Shown one piece after another: positions 62,838 to 64,000 of a stretch of 64,000 bases of DNA. The stretch is from CAUPWF01 sp036656615 (GTDB lineage: Bacteria > Bacillota > Clostridia > Lachnospirales > Lachnospiraceae): assembly GCA_036656615.1 (NCBI GenBank), contig JAVXHY010000010.1, positions 1-64,000 of the forward strand, written 5' to 3'. The position numbers were made by a program, and so were the translations under genes. Under the pieces are notes generated by a model, which saw nothing but the letters and a program-made list of their open reading frames with translations, searched no databases and had not been told where the DNA came from. Position 1 is the first letter of the stretch, and each line of letters opens with the position of its first letter.

Positions 62838-64000
62838 CTAAAGTCTTGTTTTAATTCCCAAGGTATCTCGTTTTGCAAGCCGAAGCCTATTTAAAGAAAC
62901 TTCTTTTTCTTGATATGACACTTTCGTATCTACACCGTCTTCAAATAAATAAATTTGTTCAACCAAATCGTTCTTTTGCAATTTTATTCCACGGACACCA
63001 ACGGCACTTTTTTTCTTTTTGGAAACTTCGGAAGCTGGGAATCTTAAGAAGTAACCGTTTACCGTTTGGAGCACTACGTTATCTTCTTGTTTCATGATTT
63101 GAACCTGTATTAATTCATCTTGGTCTTGCAGCTTTGTAGCGGCAATGGTTCGCTTTGAAACTAAAAATTCCGTTCCGGGCACAGACTTAATCATTCCAAG
63201 TTTTGTTACAAATAATAAGTTTATAGTAGATAATTGTGCCATATCACATAGATAAATCAAATGTTCTTCATTACTATTATAATTACTTACGTTGTCTATA
63301 GGAATACCTTTATCACGAAATTTGCCAAAGGGTATATCAAGCATTTTGATTTGATAAAGTTTTCCTGTATTGGTGAAGGCACAAATCTTTCCGGTATTCA
63401 TACAAGTTAAAATATGCTTATTCTCTGCTAAGGCGGCTTCTTTGTTTCGCTCAAAGGTTGTAGTGTCTATTGTGCGTGCATAGCCGAAACGATCTAATAA
63501 AAAGACGACTGCTTGTTCTTCTATTTTATGTTCTTCAAAGACAGCCTCTTCCTCATTTCTTATTACAGTACGTCGCTTCCTTCCAAACTCTTTTTTGCAG
63601 GCATCCAATTCTTCTATTATAAGGTTTGCCATTGAGCTGTAGTTGTTTAAAATATCTTCATAGCGGGCAATGCTTTTTTTTGTTTCCTCATATTCCAGCT
63701 GTAATGCTTCCATTTCCAATCCAATTAGCTTATAAAGTCTCATTTCCAAAATAGCGGAAGCCTGACGCTCAGTAAATCTAAGCATGGCAGCCATTTTTTT
63801 GGATATATTTGTCTTGAATTTAATTTGTTCTGTAGTTCCCTTTACTAGACATGCTTTTGCTTCTTTAATGGAAGGACTCCCTCGTAGAATTTCTATGATT
63901 AAATCAATCACATCACATGCTTTGATTAATCCTTCTTGTATCTCTTTTTTGTCCAATTCCTTACGCAATAAATTCTTGTATTTTCTTGTGGATAATTCAA
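62838..64000 (-). CDS. Type IIA topoisomerase subunit A, C-terminal part
   Basis: Only the 3' part of the gene, about 387 codons, is in the window; the 5' end lies beyond 64000. The visible part starts in the breakage-reunion domain, with ILEMRLYKLIGLE about 100 residues in, followed by a coiled-coil stretch and a beta-pinwheel C-terminal domain (KLYQIKMLDIPFG, GMIKSVPGTEF, GVRGIKL). No GyrA box (QRRGGKG) is visible, so topoisomerase IV ParC is favoured over GyrA. It shares the strand and probably the region of control with rimP. Confidence 0.85.
   Translation of the reverse strand, partial: ELSTRKYKNLLRKELDKKEIQEGLIKACDVIDLIIEILRGSPSIKEAKACLVKGTTEQIKFKTNISKKMAAMLRFTERQASAILEMRLYKLIGLEMEALQLEYEETKKSIARYEDILNNYSSMANLIIEELDACKKEFGRKRRTVIRNEEEAVFEEHKIEEQAVVFLLDRFGYARTIDTTTFERNKEAALAENKHILTCMNTGKICAFTNTGKLYQIKMLDIPFGKFRDKGIPIDNVSNYNSNEEHLIYLCDMAQLSTINLLFVTKLGMIKSVPGTEFLVSKRTIAATKLQDQDELIQVQIMKQEDNVVLQTVNGYFLRFPASEVSKKKKSAVGVRGIKLQKNDLVEQIYLFEDGVDTKVSYQEKEVSLNRLRLAKRDTLGIKTRL

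Overview
The window is AT-rich chromosomal DNA of a spore-forming anaerobic clostridium, most likely from the Lachnospiraceae or a close relative. The pointers are a complete Rnf complex in the order rnfCDGEAB, a biotin-dependent sodium-pump decarboxylase cluster, spo0A, spoIVB and a full spoIIIA operon, and the clostridial neighbourhood nusA-infB-truB-ribF-rpsO-pnp-spoIIIA-nusB-xseAB-ispA-dxs-tlyA-nadK-argR-recN-spoIVB-spo0A. Apart from one divergent peptide-use pair, every intact gene is on the minus strand. No rRNA, tRNA, CRISPR array or intact mobile element was found.

Layout. 1-439 is a gene-poor edge holding a terminator, what looks like a tyrosine recombinase remnant and a strong hairpin. 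440-1373: two small membrane proteins, one of them DUF2752. 1470-6439: Rnf, which couples ferredoxin:NAD+ oxidoreduction to ion transport. 6644-11405: rpsA, ispH, cmk, a BaiN-like flavoprotein and an RpiR-family regulator. 11486-16691: a sodium-pumping decarboxylase cluster with two carboxyltransferases (OadA-type and MmdA-type), a biotin carrier, OadB and a lipoprotein-fused OadG. 17028-20184 (+): an aminopeptidase P and a POT-family peptide transporter. 20248-29686: leuA, two D,D-carboxypeptidases around scpAB, a phosphoesterase, rpsU, and a TPM/zinc-ribbon pair. 29737-37680: alaS, glgA, spo0A, spoIVB, recN. 37690-46630: argR to asp23 plus prfC. 46678-51391: spoIIIAH to spoIIIAA. 51520-64000: pnp, rpsO, ribF, truB, nrnA, rbfA, infB, ylxQ, ylxR, nusA, rimP and the 3' part of a topoisomerase subunit A gene.

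How the parts fit. Rnf and the decarboxylase cluster would both contribute to a transmembrane ion gradient, and both have Rex-operator-like palindromes upstream (partial matches, unproven). The right half is an information-processing and sporulation block.

Most notable observations. spoIIIAB carries an in-frame TGA at codon 19, inside its N-terminal membrane segment, so it is either a real sporulation lesion or a sequencing error. IF2 carries about 17 copies of a 9-residue QRPNSNYQG-type repeat, a Tyr/Arg-rich low-complexity region not typical of the family. Four small genes of the nusA-infB operon appear to start with TTG. Several leaders (rimP, rpsO, pnp) contain hairpins that could be regulatory.
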